Part shown: positions 44,900 through 55,527 of the stretch, in pieces
How the letters are laid out: every line of letters starts with the position of its first letter
Numbering within the stretch: the stretch's first letter is position 1
From: Mucor racemosus
Lineage: Eukaryota; Mucoromycota; Mucoromycetes; Mucorales; Mucoraceae
NCBI GenBank assembly: GCA_027405735.1
Contig: JAPEHQ010000003.1
Location: forward strand, 1,054,001-1,118,000
Direction: 5' to 3'
Length of the DNA stretch: 64,000 bases
Made by a program: the position numbers and the translations under genes
Notes under the pieces: model-generated
Told to the model about the DNA's origin: nothing
The model's database searches: none
What the model saw: only the letters and a program-made list of their open reading frames with translations

Positions 44900-45400
44900 T
44901 CAAAAACATGAAGTAAAAAAAATTCTTCAGAATTTTTTCATATCTACATAATGTTATAGAGCACCTCAAAGCAAGTAATTTTCATTATAAAAAATGTTAG
45001 CATAGCTTAAGATTATGCAGAGATACAAAGACTCAAATTTTTTTAATTTTAAGCAGTAATATACCTATAAAAATCTGAAACATTAGCACAAAAAAAGTTA
45101 TACCAACTGCAAAAGATGGGATATTTCTGGATACTTGTTTTTGGATTAGAGATGAACATCTTTAGTACATTTGCATATAACTTTTCCTTGGTGCTATTTA
45201 ATGAAAAAAAAAAGTTGAGGTAAGGTGAAAAGTCGGACCTAGTTTTTAAGGGAAAAGCAATGAATTTTAAATGTTTCTGTCTTTTGTGAGATATAGAATT
45301 AATTTAAAAACAGTTAGCATAATGCAACCGATTCATATTCGTTTAGCAGTACCTAAGATGTATCCTAAAAAATATTTAGTATATGTTGGTTATAGAAAGG
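44900..45400 (-). repeat. Dispersed repeat A, copy 4 (reversed, partial)
   Basis: The reverse complement contains the landmarks of copies 1 and 2: CAAGGAAAAGTTATATGC, TAATCCAAAAACAAGTATCC and, further along, TTTTTTAGGATACATCTTAG. This copy connects the two halves of copy 2 without the LTR, so it serves as an empty-site reference. Confidence 0.65.
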
Positions 45401-45949
45401 AGGGCATGCTCCGATTTTGAAAATTGAAAATTATGAAAATTAGATTTTTTAAATGCTTACAAAAAATTATCGAAATTCATTTTAAGTTGTGGAGTGTAAC
45501 TGTTTCCGAAAGTATAATATATAGCAAGGCAATGTGATTTGTCAATTATAGAATATAGCAAAATGAAACAACATGTAGTTTTAAAGCAAATAAGTTTTTT
45601 TTTTCTTTTATTGATTGATTAAAAATAAAAGCAACCGAAGATTATGGAGTATAACTGTTTAGCTACAACATTAAAAAAGATATAAAAGACCATTATTTTT
45701 TATTATTTAGATGTTCCTATGATAAAAAAAACCAATTCAGTGACAAAAGTTTAATTTCAGTACGTCGCAGCAACAAAGGTTGCCCCAGTACTTACAACAT
45801 TCCTTCAACTTATGCCATCTGCATGCAATATATTATTTTGAGGCATTAGCAAGTAGACCTAACAACATTTTCGTTATGAAGCCTAGGTTACAAGTAACTG
45901 TTTTCAAGCTGAAGCTTAAATAAATTTCAGAACACAAAATAAGGTTCTA

Positions 45950-46448
45950 CAGTCGTGATTCGATTTAGTGGAATCGTTGAGAGGGAGAAAATTGTCCATT
46001 AAATCGAGTTTTCCACAAAATTGAATAAATCATTTTCCGTGATATTGGGTCAAAAAATGGGAATAAAAAGGCATTACTAGTTTATAGTATAAAATAATAC
46101 TGTTAGTAAAGGTTTTTCACATTTGAACAACTGAATTAAGCAGAGAATAACAAGAAATTTAACAAAAAACTAAGGTAAATGAGGCACGTGATTTGGTTAT
46201 TCTCCATATTTCTTCTAATTTTATGGCTATCAGATTAAGCTATTACCGACTAAATACAGTTTTATCCAATGATATTTGTATTTTACTAATATAGTGGACT
46301 GGGAGAAACGAAATTATTCACTATCCACTGAATCGATTCAGTAGATTTAGGTAGTAAAATTACGAAAAAAAAAAAAACGGGAGATTTCAATGTGTCCCTT
46401 AAATCGAAAATCCCTTATTTTTGAGTCCACTAAATCAAATCACGACTG
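45950..46448. mobile_element. 499-bp Tc1/mariner-type MITE
   Basis: The left end reads CAGTCGTGATTCGATTTAGT and the right end is its inverted match with one difference (CAGTCGTGATTTGATTTAGT on the minus strand), 22 of 23 bp in all. The element is flanked by TA on both sides (45948-45949 and 46449-46450), the target duplication of Tc1/mariner/pogo elements. There is no transposase frame inside. Subterminal pieces such as TTAAATCGA recur in both halves. It must have been moved by a transposase encoded elsewhere. Confidence 0.87.
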
Positions 46449-46850
46449 TATATTAAAGATATTTAGATGTCATCTCGTGAGCAAAGAAAGTATATGTTAA
46501 AATCATCTGATATCTAAAATTTGTCTTCATCCAAAGAACAGATTGTGCAACTTTTTACAGAAGTATCTCGTTGGGAATGATGCATGTATGTGACACAGCC
46601 CATTAAAATGATATGCGATTTCAAACATGAGGTTCAATTATTAAATGAAACAAGGAATAGTTTATCGTAATAATTTAATACGTTGTTTGACTCAACTGTA
46701 TACTTGTCTGAATAGATGTATGAATTACTTGAATCAAGATAAAAAAAAAAGATACTTCATAATGTAATTGTAAATTTTATTTCATTGAATAAAATGGAAT
46801 GTTTAGTTTGTAAATGTGTTTATAATTTAAATGTAGGTTGAAAGAAAGTA
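46449..46850. other. 3' flank of the cysteine-rich protein gene
   Basis: No gene is seen. The stretch before 46851 has AATAAA-type motifs on the minus strand (for example near 46785) that could end the transcript. Confidence 0.4.
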
Positions 46851-48140
46851 TTAAGCCTTGTTACATTTTCCGTCAATACAGCTTTCTTGACAATCATCGC
46901 TATCAGAACAACAGGCATTAGCAGGTCCTTCACCATTACCTAAACCTTTGTAGCCAGCCTTACAGGCGTTACCAGCATCAGGAGTGGAAGAAGGACCATT
47001 ACAGACACCCTTCTTACAGCTTTCGAAACAATCATCGCTAGACTTGCAACAGTAACCCTTGTAACCATCACCATTACCGAGACCAGCGGATCCGGCAACG
47101 CAAGTATCAGGAATTCCAGATGCAGTGGGGAGAGCAGTAGTGGTCTTGGTGGCAGTCTTGGTGGCAGTCTTGGTATTAGTAGGGCCATTACAGACACCCT
47201 TCTTACAGGTATCCCAACAATCGTTGCTAGTCTTGCAACAGTAACCGTTGTAGCCATCACCATTACCGAGACCAGCGGATCCGGCAACGCAAGTATCGGG
47301 AATTCCAGATGCAGTAGGGAGAGCAGTAGTGGTTTTGGTGGCAGTCTTGGTGGCAGTCTTGGTATTAGTAGGGCCATTACAGACACCCTTCTTACAGCTT
47401 TCGAAACAATCATCGCTAGACTTGCAACAGTAACCATTGTAACCATCACCATTACCGAGGCCAGCAGAACCAGCAACGCAAGCATCAGGAATTCCAGATG
47501 CAGTAGGGAGAGCAGTAGTGGTCTTGGTGGAAGTCTTGGTGGCAGTCTTGGTATTAGTAGGGCCATTACAGACACCCTTCTTACAGGTATCCCAACAATC
47601 GTTGCTAGACTTGCAACAGTAACCGTTGTAGCCATCACCATTACCGAGACCAGCAGATCCAGCAACGCAAGTATCAGGAATTCCAGATGCAGTAGGGAGA
47701 GCAGTAGTGGTCTTGGTGGAAGTCTTGGTGGAAGTTTTGGTATTAGTAGGGCCATTACAGACACCCTTCTTACAGGTATCCCAACAATCGTTGCTAGACT
47801 TGCAACAGTAACCGTTGTAGCCATCACCATTACCGAGACCAGCAGATCCGGCAACGCAAGTATCAGGAATTCCAGATGCAGTAGGGAGAGCAGTAGTGGT
47901 CTTGGTGGAAGTCTTGGTGGAAGTCTTGGTGGAAGTCTTGGTATTAGTAGGGCCATTACAGACACCCTTCTTACAGGTATCCCAACAATCGTCGCTAGTC
48001 TTGCAACAATAACCATTGTAGCCATCACCATTTTCTTTACCAGAAGAACCAGCGATACATTTGCTAGCAGCATTGGGAGTAGCAGCAGCTTGAATGCCAA
48101 CTGCAGCAGCTAAAAGCATGATTGAAAATGATAACTTCAT
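46851..48140 (-). CDS. Secreted repeat protein with seven six-cysteine modules
   Basis: This single-exon protein has 429 residues. A signal peptide (MKLSFSIMLLAAAVGIQA) is followed by seven modules of about 38 residues with the pattern C-x(16)-CC-x(5)-C-x(3)-C-x(4)-C, typically GLGNGDGYNGYCC and CKKGVCNGP. Six Thr/Lys/Ser-rich linkers (TNTKTSTKTSTK and the like) join them; the last is short. Modules alternate between WDTC and FESC versions, and the last is divergent (GNGEGPANACC). The linkers are probably O-mannosylated, so this looks like a wall or secreted protein. Tight DNA identity between units (about 195 bp) shows recent repeat expansion. Function is unknown; carbohydrate binding is possible. 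Confidence 0.88.
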   Translation of the reverse strand: MKLSFSIMLLAAAVGIQAAATPNAASKCIAGSSGKENGDGYNGYCCKTSDDCWDTCKKGVCNGPTNTKTSTKTSTKTSTKTTTALPTASGIPDTCVAGSAGLGNGDGYNGYCCKSSNDCWDTCKKGVCNGPTNTKTSTKTSTKTTTALPTASGIPDTCVAGSAGLGNGDGYNGYCCKSSNDCWDTCKKGVCNGPTNTKTATKTSTKTTTALPTASGIPDACVAGSAGLGNGDGYNGYCCKSSDDCFESCKKGVCNGPTNTKTATKTATKTTTALPTASGIPDTCVAGSAGLGNGDGYNGYCCKTSNDCWDTCKKGVCNGPTNTKTATKTATKTTTALPTASGIPDTCVAGSAGLGNGDGYKGYCCKSSDDCFESCKKGVCNGPSSTPDAGNACKAGYKGLGNGEGPANACCSDSDDCQESCIDGKCNKA

Positions 48141-48215
48141 CTTTAAAGAGAGTAAATAAAAAATGAATGTATTTGGATTGTTGAATAAATGAAAAGAAGA
48201 GTGAATAAAAACCCT

Positions 48216-48223
48216 CTTTTATA
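48216..48223 (-). promoter_or_regulatory. TATA box of the cysteine-rich protein gene
   Basis: TATAAAAG on the minus strand lies about 75 bp before the ATG at 48140. Confidence 0.55.
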
Positions 48224-50159
48224 TGAAAAATGAAGGATGCCTGATTATTATTTTTAACTTTTGTTCAATACCGAAAAGGCATTTTCTCAGCTTTAACCAG
48301 AGTTTTCAAGGTTTAATGGAGTGATTTTTTGTATCATATTCCATTGAGTTTACAAAGATGCTAAATATATAACTTTTTGAGGCATGAAAACCACACAGTC
48401 TATTTAAAGTTCACAAATTGAGGAGAAAAAGTTTAAGCCTGAATATCATTTTTCTATTTTAAAAGACAGTTTGTATAAAGATTATATATTATGTACAAAT
48501 CAAGTGTCAATTTGAACCGTTTATAGTAGCATAAATGTATTTTGTAAGACATTAATGAATTTGTCTTCTAGTTTTGTAACATAAAATGTCTATTTCTTGA
48601 TTTTAGAATGAAAGGAAGATAGACATAGAAACCAGTCTGATGGTTTCAGAGATTTCTTTGTCAATTACCATGCAATGTTCAGACTCTAAAACCCAAGTTT
48701 TGATTGATTAAATTAATGAAGCTAGTAAGCATTTACTATCATGCAAATTCTTGGACGTTAGTCTATAATTGTAACATTGTAAAAATAGTAAAAAAAAACC
48801 CCCCAAATGGCTTCATCGAACGCTTATTTGAAACAGATTGTATAAATATATGAAACTAGAATCTCGCCCATTAAAGCGTATTTCTCCATTAAATATGTAT
48901 TTGATCGGCATGGATAATTGATATATTAACTGAAGTTACAAAATTTATAAAAAGTATCATACTTGAGCAAAAAGAGTAGATATTACATGATTTATCCGAA
49001 TTCTACTATTTTTATGGTAAGCGTGTAACATATTCTGTACAAACATAAATGATGTGCAAATTCAATTGCGAATTTCAAAAGTGTAATATATCGCCACTTT
49101 CCCAATCAAGGCACTCTTCCAATAATAGATTATTTTACAAATATTGCTGCAATGTATTACAAAGGAGAGATTTCTGTAACCTGTGTACATGTTTATTGGA
49201 CTTTATCTTTTTTTTTAAAAGATGCCTTTGTTTTACTCAATTCTCAATTCAATTCCTTTTTTATGTCATTTTATACATTTGATATTGAAGCAGCCTGTTT
49301 GATAATCGTTTTAGAAAATCAACTATATATGAAATGATTCAATAGGAGATGTAATCCTATAAACTTTATTTTTGAGGGATCTTCATGAGTGATTCTTTTG
49401 TATCACAGATAGGGTTATTTGTAACTACAAATGTTGGTTCACATTTGTTACAACAAACATTTTTCCCATTGATATCAAGTGTTCAGGAGTTCTTTTTCTT
49501 CAAGTAATTGAATGCTATTAGCTGCAAGGAATAACATTTGCTCGATAGGAAATCATAAACTAAATTTATATATCTATGGATACCCTCGTTACCCCATTTC
49601 TTCTTTACTATTAAACAAAGTTTGCTTTATAACGGTTTTCGTAATATTTCATCATAATTATACACAACCAATAGTAATGTGAGATAATAGCTGTTGCACG
49701 TTGGAAAAACGGCCTGATGTACTGTACGCTGAAAACCGTAATACCGTTTTATTTAAACTGTATTACAGACACACACATATAAAGTAAAAATATATACAAA
49801 CTACCTCTAATATCAGTATATAAATATATCGCTCAATATTTTGATTTCTTGATATTTGATATAAGCTAAAAATTACTCATATATATATATATATATTTAT
49901 GTTATAAGGAATGCCTTCATCAAGTTTCAAGTCAGGAAGGGCCATAATTTACTTTAAATTCAGATAAAATTTGGATGTTACAAAAATTGAGATTTAGGTA
50001 GAGTGAGGATAAAATTGAGATGAAATGAGAATAAGATGATGTGAAGGGGATTTGGGCAAGATTAAATTAGTATCAGGTATTATTTCAAAGAGTTAAGCTA
50101 AATGAGCTTACTAGAAAAACTATCTGTTATATCATACATTCATTAAAAAAATGGCAAAA
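48224..50159. other. Intergenic, no supported gene
   Basis: This is AT-rich sequence with a (TA)n run near 49879-49897 and an imperfect palindrome AAAACCGTAATACCGTTTT near 49732-49750. Two overlapping plus-strand ORFs (49049-49337) are Phe/Cys-rich AT-driven frames with no motif. Confidence 0.4.
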
Positions 50160-50850
50160 TCTAGCCTTCAGGGCAACGCCATAATTGAACGTAGCGAGAT
50201 CGAGCGACTAATTTTCTTATACTATGATATATATCAAAGCTTTAAATAAAAAAAAAGGAGAAGGGTTCGACTTTTCTCACATTTAACCATGTACGGTCTG
50301 AAAATTCAGTTTTTGTAGCGGACATTTTCAGGACTCATTTCATCCTTACCAGCACTCATGGTTTTGATCAAAAAACAGAAAAATCAAATTTTGATACCAA
50401 AATCAACGCTTAAATATACTACATTATGAGAAAAAATTGTAGCTATAACTAATACGCATTTTATAAAAGCTTAATATTAAACATTAAGTAATGAAACTTT
50501 GTACTTTTGCCCCAAAAACGTTTTTTTGGTTAAAGGATTTTCATATAATATTTTGCAATAAAAATGCTTGTTATTTTTTATTGAGCAAATAGAGCGCTAC
50601 ATTCTGTATATGTTCATATTTTTTAATTTTATAAGTGGTAGAATAATTAACTCTAAATTTACAAAATCAGAAAAAAAAAATCGGAAAACGTCAAAATTGA
50701 TGATCTGGGCAAGAAAGATTTTTGAGATTAATATTCCGCGCATAAGCCCTGTAAGTCTTAAAAATAAGAAATTTTACGATATTTGAGAACTTTTTCAAGA
50801 ATCTACGATGCTGTACCCATTCGATTCAAGTTTATTACTATAACATTTTA
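50160..50850 (+). repeat. Dispersed repeat B, third copy
   Basis: It begins with the AACGTAGCGAGATCGAGCGA core at 50195 and continues with the same body as 13760-14440 (TTTTTGTAGCGGACATTTTC, AAAAACAGAAAAATCAA, ATTTTACGATATTTGA). It lies outside the inverted duplication and is more diverged than the two arm copies are from each other. That shows the family existed before the duplication. Confidence 0.75.
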
Positions 50851-51092
50851 TAAATTAAACTGGCCGGTTTCATCTACAGTACCAAACAAGGTGGGATGTA
50901 TAAGGGACCAGGTTAAATCATACAAATAGCCGCCTACGTGTTCAAATGACCAAAGAGGATGCTTTTTAATAATATACTACAAAAGGCGGTTTTATTTTAA
51001 AAAAAAAGGGCCAGGCCAAAAAAATATCAGAATTTTCTTTTAAAAAAAAGGATGTTTATAAACCTCATTCATATTTGTTATAAAAATATACA

Positions 51093-51215
51093 TTTTTCGA
51101 CTAATCGAGCGTAACGAGATAGAGCTGCCAGCCATAATACATTCACCAAAGAAACTGCAAAAGCGAGCCCACAGGGCGATGCCGTAATTGAGCGTAGCAA
51201 AATTGAATGGCTAAT
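51093..51215 (+). repeat. GAGCGTARCGAG-bounded short repeat unit, second complete copy
   Basis: It starts TAATCGAGCGTAACGAGATA, passes GAGCTGCCAGCCATAATACATT, and ends GATGCCGTAATTGAGCGTAGC. It corresponds in order to the minus-strand unit at 16899-17037, so both ends of the unit carry the same short GC-rich motif in direct orientation. Confidence 0.65.
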
Positions 51216-51760
51216 TTTAAGAGAATACAACAGATCAATATAATTAAAAAGCACAGTTTATAGGAGCAAACCTTACTATCCCAGGCCTTTGCATATGAAA
51301 CATAGCTAATTTTGCGCGCCTACTTGTTTAAACTCAATCTATCTTGTCCGCTATCTTGTCTTCTTTACTGCCCTACGGGAAAAATAATGTTAAATAATGT
51401 AAAAAATCCATGTTAACATCAATTAATATGTACGTAAATGTGCCTCGATATTGTCATTTATTTACATTATTTTGATGTTATCATGGTTTTCCTAGTTAAA
51501 TAATGTTAAAAATCGAAAATTATATTATTTTCATGTTTCATGTATCATGTACTAGAAAATTAGAATGAATGAAAGCCAAAATAAAAAGAAAACAAGACGA
51601 ATTTGGTCACAAAATTTCAACCCGTATTCTTTGTGTATTGAAGGACCAGTATATTGGTAAATACAATACACATAAATTGTTATGGATCCCATAGTCAATC
51701 TATTATTTAGACTATGCTATAAAAGATCTTGTAGAAACTTTATCTAGACACTAACATTAC
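51216..51760. other. Intergenic, short palindromic AATAATGTTAAA patches
   Basis: Between 51380 and 51530 TTAAATAATGTTAAA-like units recur on both strands. No gene is seen. Confidence 0.35.
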
Positions 51761-52175
51761 ATCAAAAATTTAAAAGAAATTAGAGACATAATAATAGGAT
51801 ATGTTAGAAAATCCACTAGTGAAAAAGATGATGAAATACGTATTCGTTTATTGAATCAAATGTGTTGTAATTTAAGAGAAAGATCCCTAGTAAACAAAAT
51901 ATTTGCAAGTGTTGCTTGCAGTGCTAGAGCGATACATATTTTCAAAGAGCATTCATAATAGAGAACTAATCTATACTTTATTTAAGGGTTGTATCAAACT
52001 AGTCTACTGTGAAATGTTAGACAGCTACGAGAGAGGATTTAGTAGTTTACATTTGCTCGTTCGAGAGATTCAATATGTGTTTAACATTTTTTTAAATCAT
52101 AAACCAGGAAAAACGGCATTACAATATATCAAGGGATTAAACTTCAATCAACAAATATTATTTGCTTTATTTTAA
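51761..52175 (+). pseudogene. Diverged fragment of the GYARKS gene family
   Basis: The frame 51761-51958 reads LKEIRDIIIGYVRKSTSEKD and then NLRERSLVNKIFASVA before a stop. This parallels GFEVLGYARKSPHN and LRHRSLVESVYVSP of exon 3 in the gene at 14984-16361. An overlapping frame continues to 52175 without clear resemblance. A stop and a probable frame shift make it a relic. Confidence 0.55.
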
Positions 52176-54179
52176 ACAAGGTTTTAACAGGAAATGAAAA
52201 TACTCGTAATAAGCAGTATTTATACAAGTCGAGTAAAATATCTTGGTATTTAACTCTTTATTCCTTTTTAGCTATACTTGAAATGGTGTATATATCGCTT
52301 TATTCCATAATCACTGTTGATCAAGCTGCTATAAGTTGACTACTTGGTAAATGTATTATTGGATATTCAAACTAAATAGGGCCATTTGACTTTATCAGAA
52401 GCAAGATATACGCAAACTTTATAATAGAAAGCTCAAGAGGAAAAATCAGATATACCATTAGATATATGAATGATATGTCTTGAATCCTAAAAAGAGAAGA
52501 TTAACTGCTTTATATGTAACAAAAATAATTAGAATATGTCACTGCATCCTGTGGTATTTTATAATACTCGACCTTGATTATTTTGAGTATGGCAAAATTA
52601 TAATTATCAGCTCGACTCATAAAAAATAAATTATATCCTATTCGTCCAAAATTTATTTCCAATTTCTATAAATTTACATTATGATTGTGTCTAGATTTCA
52701 TTTGGATTTTGTCTCAATATACTACTACAATCGTCGTGAAATGCTATAAATACTAATAAACTAACATAACCAAAATTTATACCAGCGAGGGGGGGGGGGA
52801 GGAGGACATTTTGATTTTGAACAACTAATTTAATATCGATTTTGATGGAGAATCATTTTATCGATGTTAAAAGTTCATCAAAATCGACAATAAATAAAGG
52901 ATTCTGAAAATCAAGGTTCAGATGAGAATATCTAGGGAAGAAAAAGAGTTGCAGATTTTTTTTTGAGAAAATAAACCTCCTTTCTCAACGAGTTCAATAA
53001 CATATTTGAGTATTGAACCTTGATTTTGAGCTTTTTTTTTTTGTATATGTTTCAGGGGAATTTAGATGTCAAAATGAATAAACAAAAACCATGTTTCTCA
53101 TTTTAAAGCTATATTCCTACATGACGCCTATCTAATGCATTTTTTTATTTGAAAAAGGATGAATTTTTGGCAGAGAAAAGTAGAGTCGAGCAATAAGTTT
53201 AGAAATCGGATTTTCAAAAAATCAAAGTAAAACATGAATTTCTTCACGAAAAATGTAGCCATATATTATGAAAACCACTTGATCTGTAGCTAAAGTAATC
53301 CAATATATTGTTTCGCTATTTTTTTTTTGAAAATATCTATCCAAAAAGTAAGACTTTTGAACGAAAAAAAAAAAAAAAAAAAACTACTATTTTGGATGAT
53401 TCAAAATCAAGATTTAGTGAGCGACAGAAATTGCGTTCTTTTCGAGCAAATGACAGAATATTTTGAAATTATAGGTACTTATGTCGAAATAAAAATTTTA
53501 GCATAACTTTCATGTTTATGCGAATGTGAAAAATAAACTGAAATGCAAATGTATAGCTTATTCAGTACATAAAAATTCTTCAAACGCTAAGGGCGCTACA
53601 TGAAATTTTCCGAACAATCATGAGGATTTGCACTGAATTCCAACATTTGATGGACCATAATGTGATAATTTTGGTGTTTCTGATATCAAGAAACTTGGAT
53701 TCAATTCCATTGTAACAAATTCTGACAGCTCAAAGTATACAGACAAATGCAGAATGAATAATAAAGTTTAATTTTTGTGGTTCCTGTTGCACAACTACAT
53801 TGAAAACGGTGACGTTGTACTTTCAATTGATAGTACCTGATGGGTAGAATGGTTGGTGTAGTTAAGTCATTATTATAAAATCTGTAAAAATATCCCCCAC
53901 CTTTTTTTTTTTTTTTTTTTTTTTTTCTCACAAAACGATTAGAAATCATTTTACCTTTTTTTTTTTCTCGATAACATTTAAACCCTGAATTTCCAAAAGA
54001 TCCTTTTATAATTGATTTTTTCATTCTTGTTTGCATTTTGAATTTTCTCATTTGATACCGCATACATTAAAAGAACAGAAAAAAAAGGAAAAAAAAAGGG
54101 GGGGAAAAATAACAAATCATTCAACATTTTTACACCAAACAACAAAAGGATTAAAACATTAATTTTATAAAGTATTGCT
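52176..54179. other. Intergenic, faint repeat A relic, homopolymer runs
   Basis: At about 53230-53330 CACGAAAAATGTAGCC and nearby bases echo repeat A (TACGAAAAATGTAGCTA), suggesting a very old copy. G and A runs lie at 52790-52798 and 53365-53383, and a T run at 53904-53926. The minus-strand ORFs at 53701-54199 overlap low-complexity runs and have no motif. The last 80 bp hold the promoter of the carrier gene. Confidence 0.4.
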
Positions 54180-55314
54180 ATGGGCACAGCAGCCGTCAAC
54201 TGGTGGAAAGAATTCGCGTAAGATTAATATCCTTTAATTTTACAATTTACTCAAACTATTCAAATAGTCAAAGTCATGAAAATTTAAAGCACTCAATCGC
54301 AGGCGCTGGCGCAGGCATCGTTTCATCTATTGTAACTTGCCCTTTGGATGTAGCAAAGACAAGATTACAGAATCAAGGCATTGCAAAACCTGGAGAAAGA
54401 TTATATAAAGGCACCGTAGGCACTTTATCCCGAATTTGGCAAGAAGAAGGCATTCGCGGATTATATAGAGGTTTAGGCCCTACAATTTTAGGCTATTTGC
54501 CTACTTGGGCAATTTATTTTACAGCATATGATTATTGTAAAAGTCATTGGGCTGATGAATTAGGTATGCGTTCATATTTTGTGTGATTTCATGTGTTAAT
54601 CATGAATTTAGGACATGATAAGGAATGGCTATTGCATATTAGTTCTGCAATGTCTGCTGGTGCTGCTTCAACAATGCTGACAAACCCTTTATGGGTCATA
54701 AAAACTAGATTAATGGTAATAGATTCTATCAAAGGAAAGAAAAGCAATTAACAGCCCCCCCCCCTCCACCATCTAGACTCAAAACGAAAGAACACCTTAT
54801 AGATATAAAAATACTTTGCATGCTGTTTTTACAATTGCAAGAGAAGAGGGATTTAGAGGATTTTACAAAGGATTAGGGCCCTCTCTTATTGGTATCAGTC
54901 ATGTTGCTGTGCAATTTCCATTATATGAAAAATTGAAAGTAGCATTTCGTAAGTCCTAGAAAAATTTAAATTCAAGACATGGACAACTAATCCACATTAA
55001 AAATAGACGTCGATCGAGATGTTACATCCGGATCATCTTCAATTTTGCTAGCGTCAGCACTGTCCAAGATGGCAGCAAGTTTGGCTACATACCCACATGA
55101 AGTTATTCGAACTCGTTTACAAAATCAGACCAGAAAACCATATAAATACGAGGGAATATTACATGCAATTGAGCTCATATCCAAGGAAGAAGGCATTCGT
55201 GGATTTTATAAAGGTTTATCAACAAATTTAGTTCGAACTGTACCTTCTTCTGCAATGACAATTCTTACGTACGAAATGGTTGTAAAGAAATTAGACGATT
55301 GGAAAAATCTTTAA
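54180..55314 (+). CDS. Mitochondrial carrier, probably the NAD+ (Yia6/Ndt1) type
   Basis: Five exons (54180-54217, 54268-54563, 54612-54715, 54777-54948, 55007-55314) join in frame to 305 residues. All three carrier repeats are present with their signatures: [20 protein letters not shown] and [10 protein letters not shown], each followed by an EEGxRGxYxG-type block. The second-repeat pattern [15 protein letters not shown] and the N-terminal [15 protein letters not shown] fit the branch that includes yeast NAD+ carriers Yia6/Yea6 and the related pyrimidine-nucleotide and folate/FAD carriers; NAD+ is my preferred substrate. It acts in the mitochondrial inner membrane. Intron 3 contains a C10-like run. 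Confidence 0.83.
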
Positions 55315-55479
55315 TCAAAAAATTAAATTAAAAAAAGAGAGCTAAAATATATACAACACACAAACATACACTCACAAACACATTTGTCATCTTTTTGTAA
55401 ATAATACCCTTTCACCTATCTTAACAAAATATTCAGAAAAAAAGTACACCACAATCTCGAACTTGATTTTTATTTATTT

Positions 55480-55527
<48 letters not shown>

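Noticed and set aside
46940..48100. 386-codon ORF overlapping the cysteine-rich gene in another frame
   Set aside because: It is a shadow created by the repeated units; it is Leu/Pro/Arg-rich with no signal peptide and no motif.
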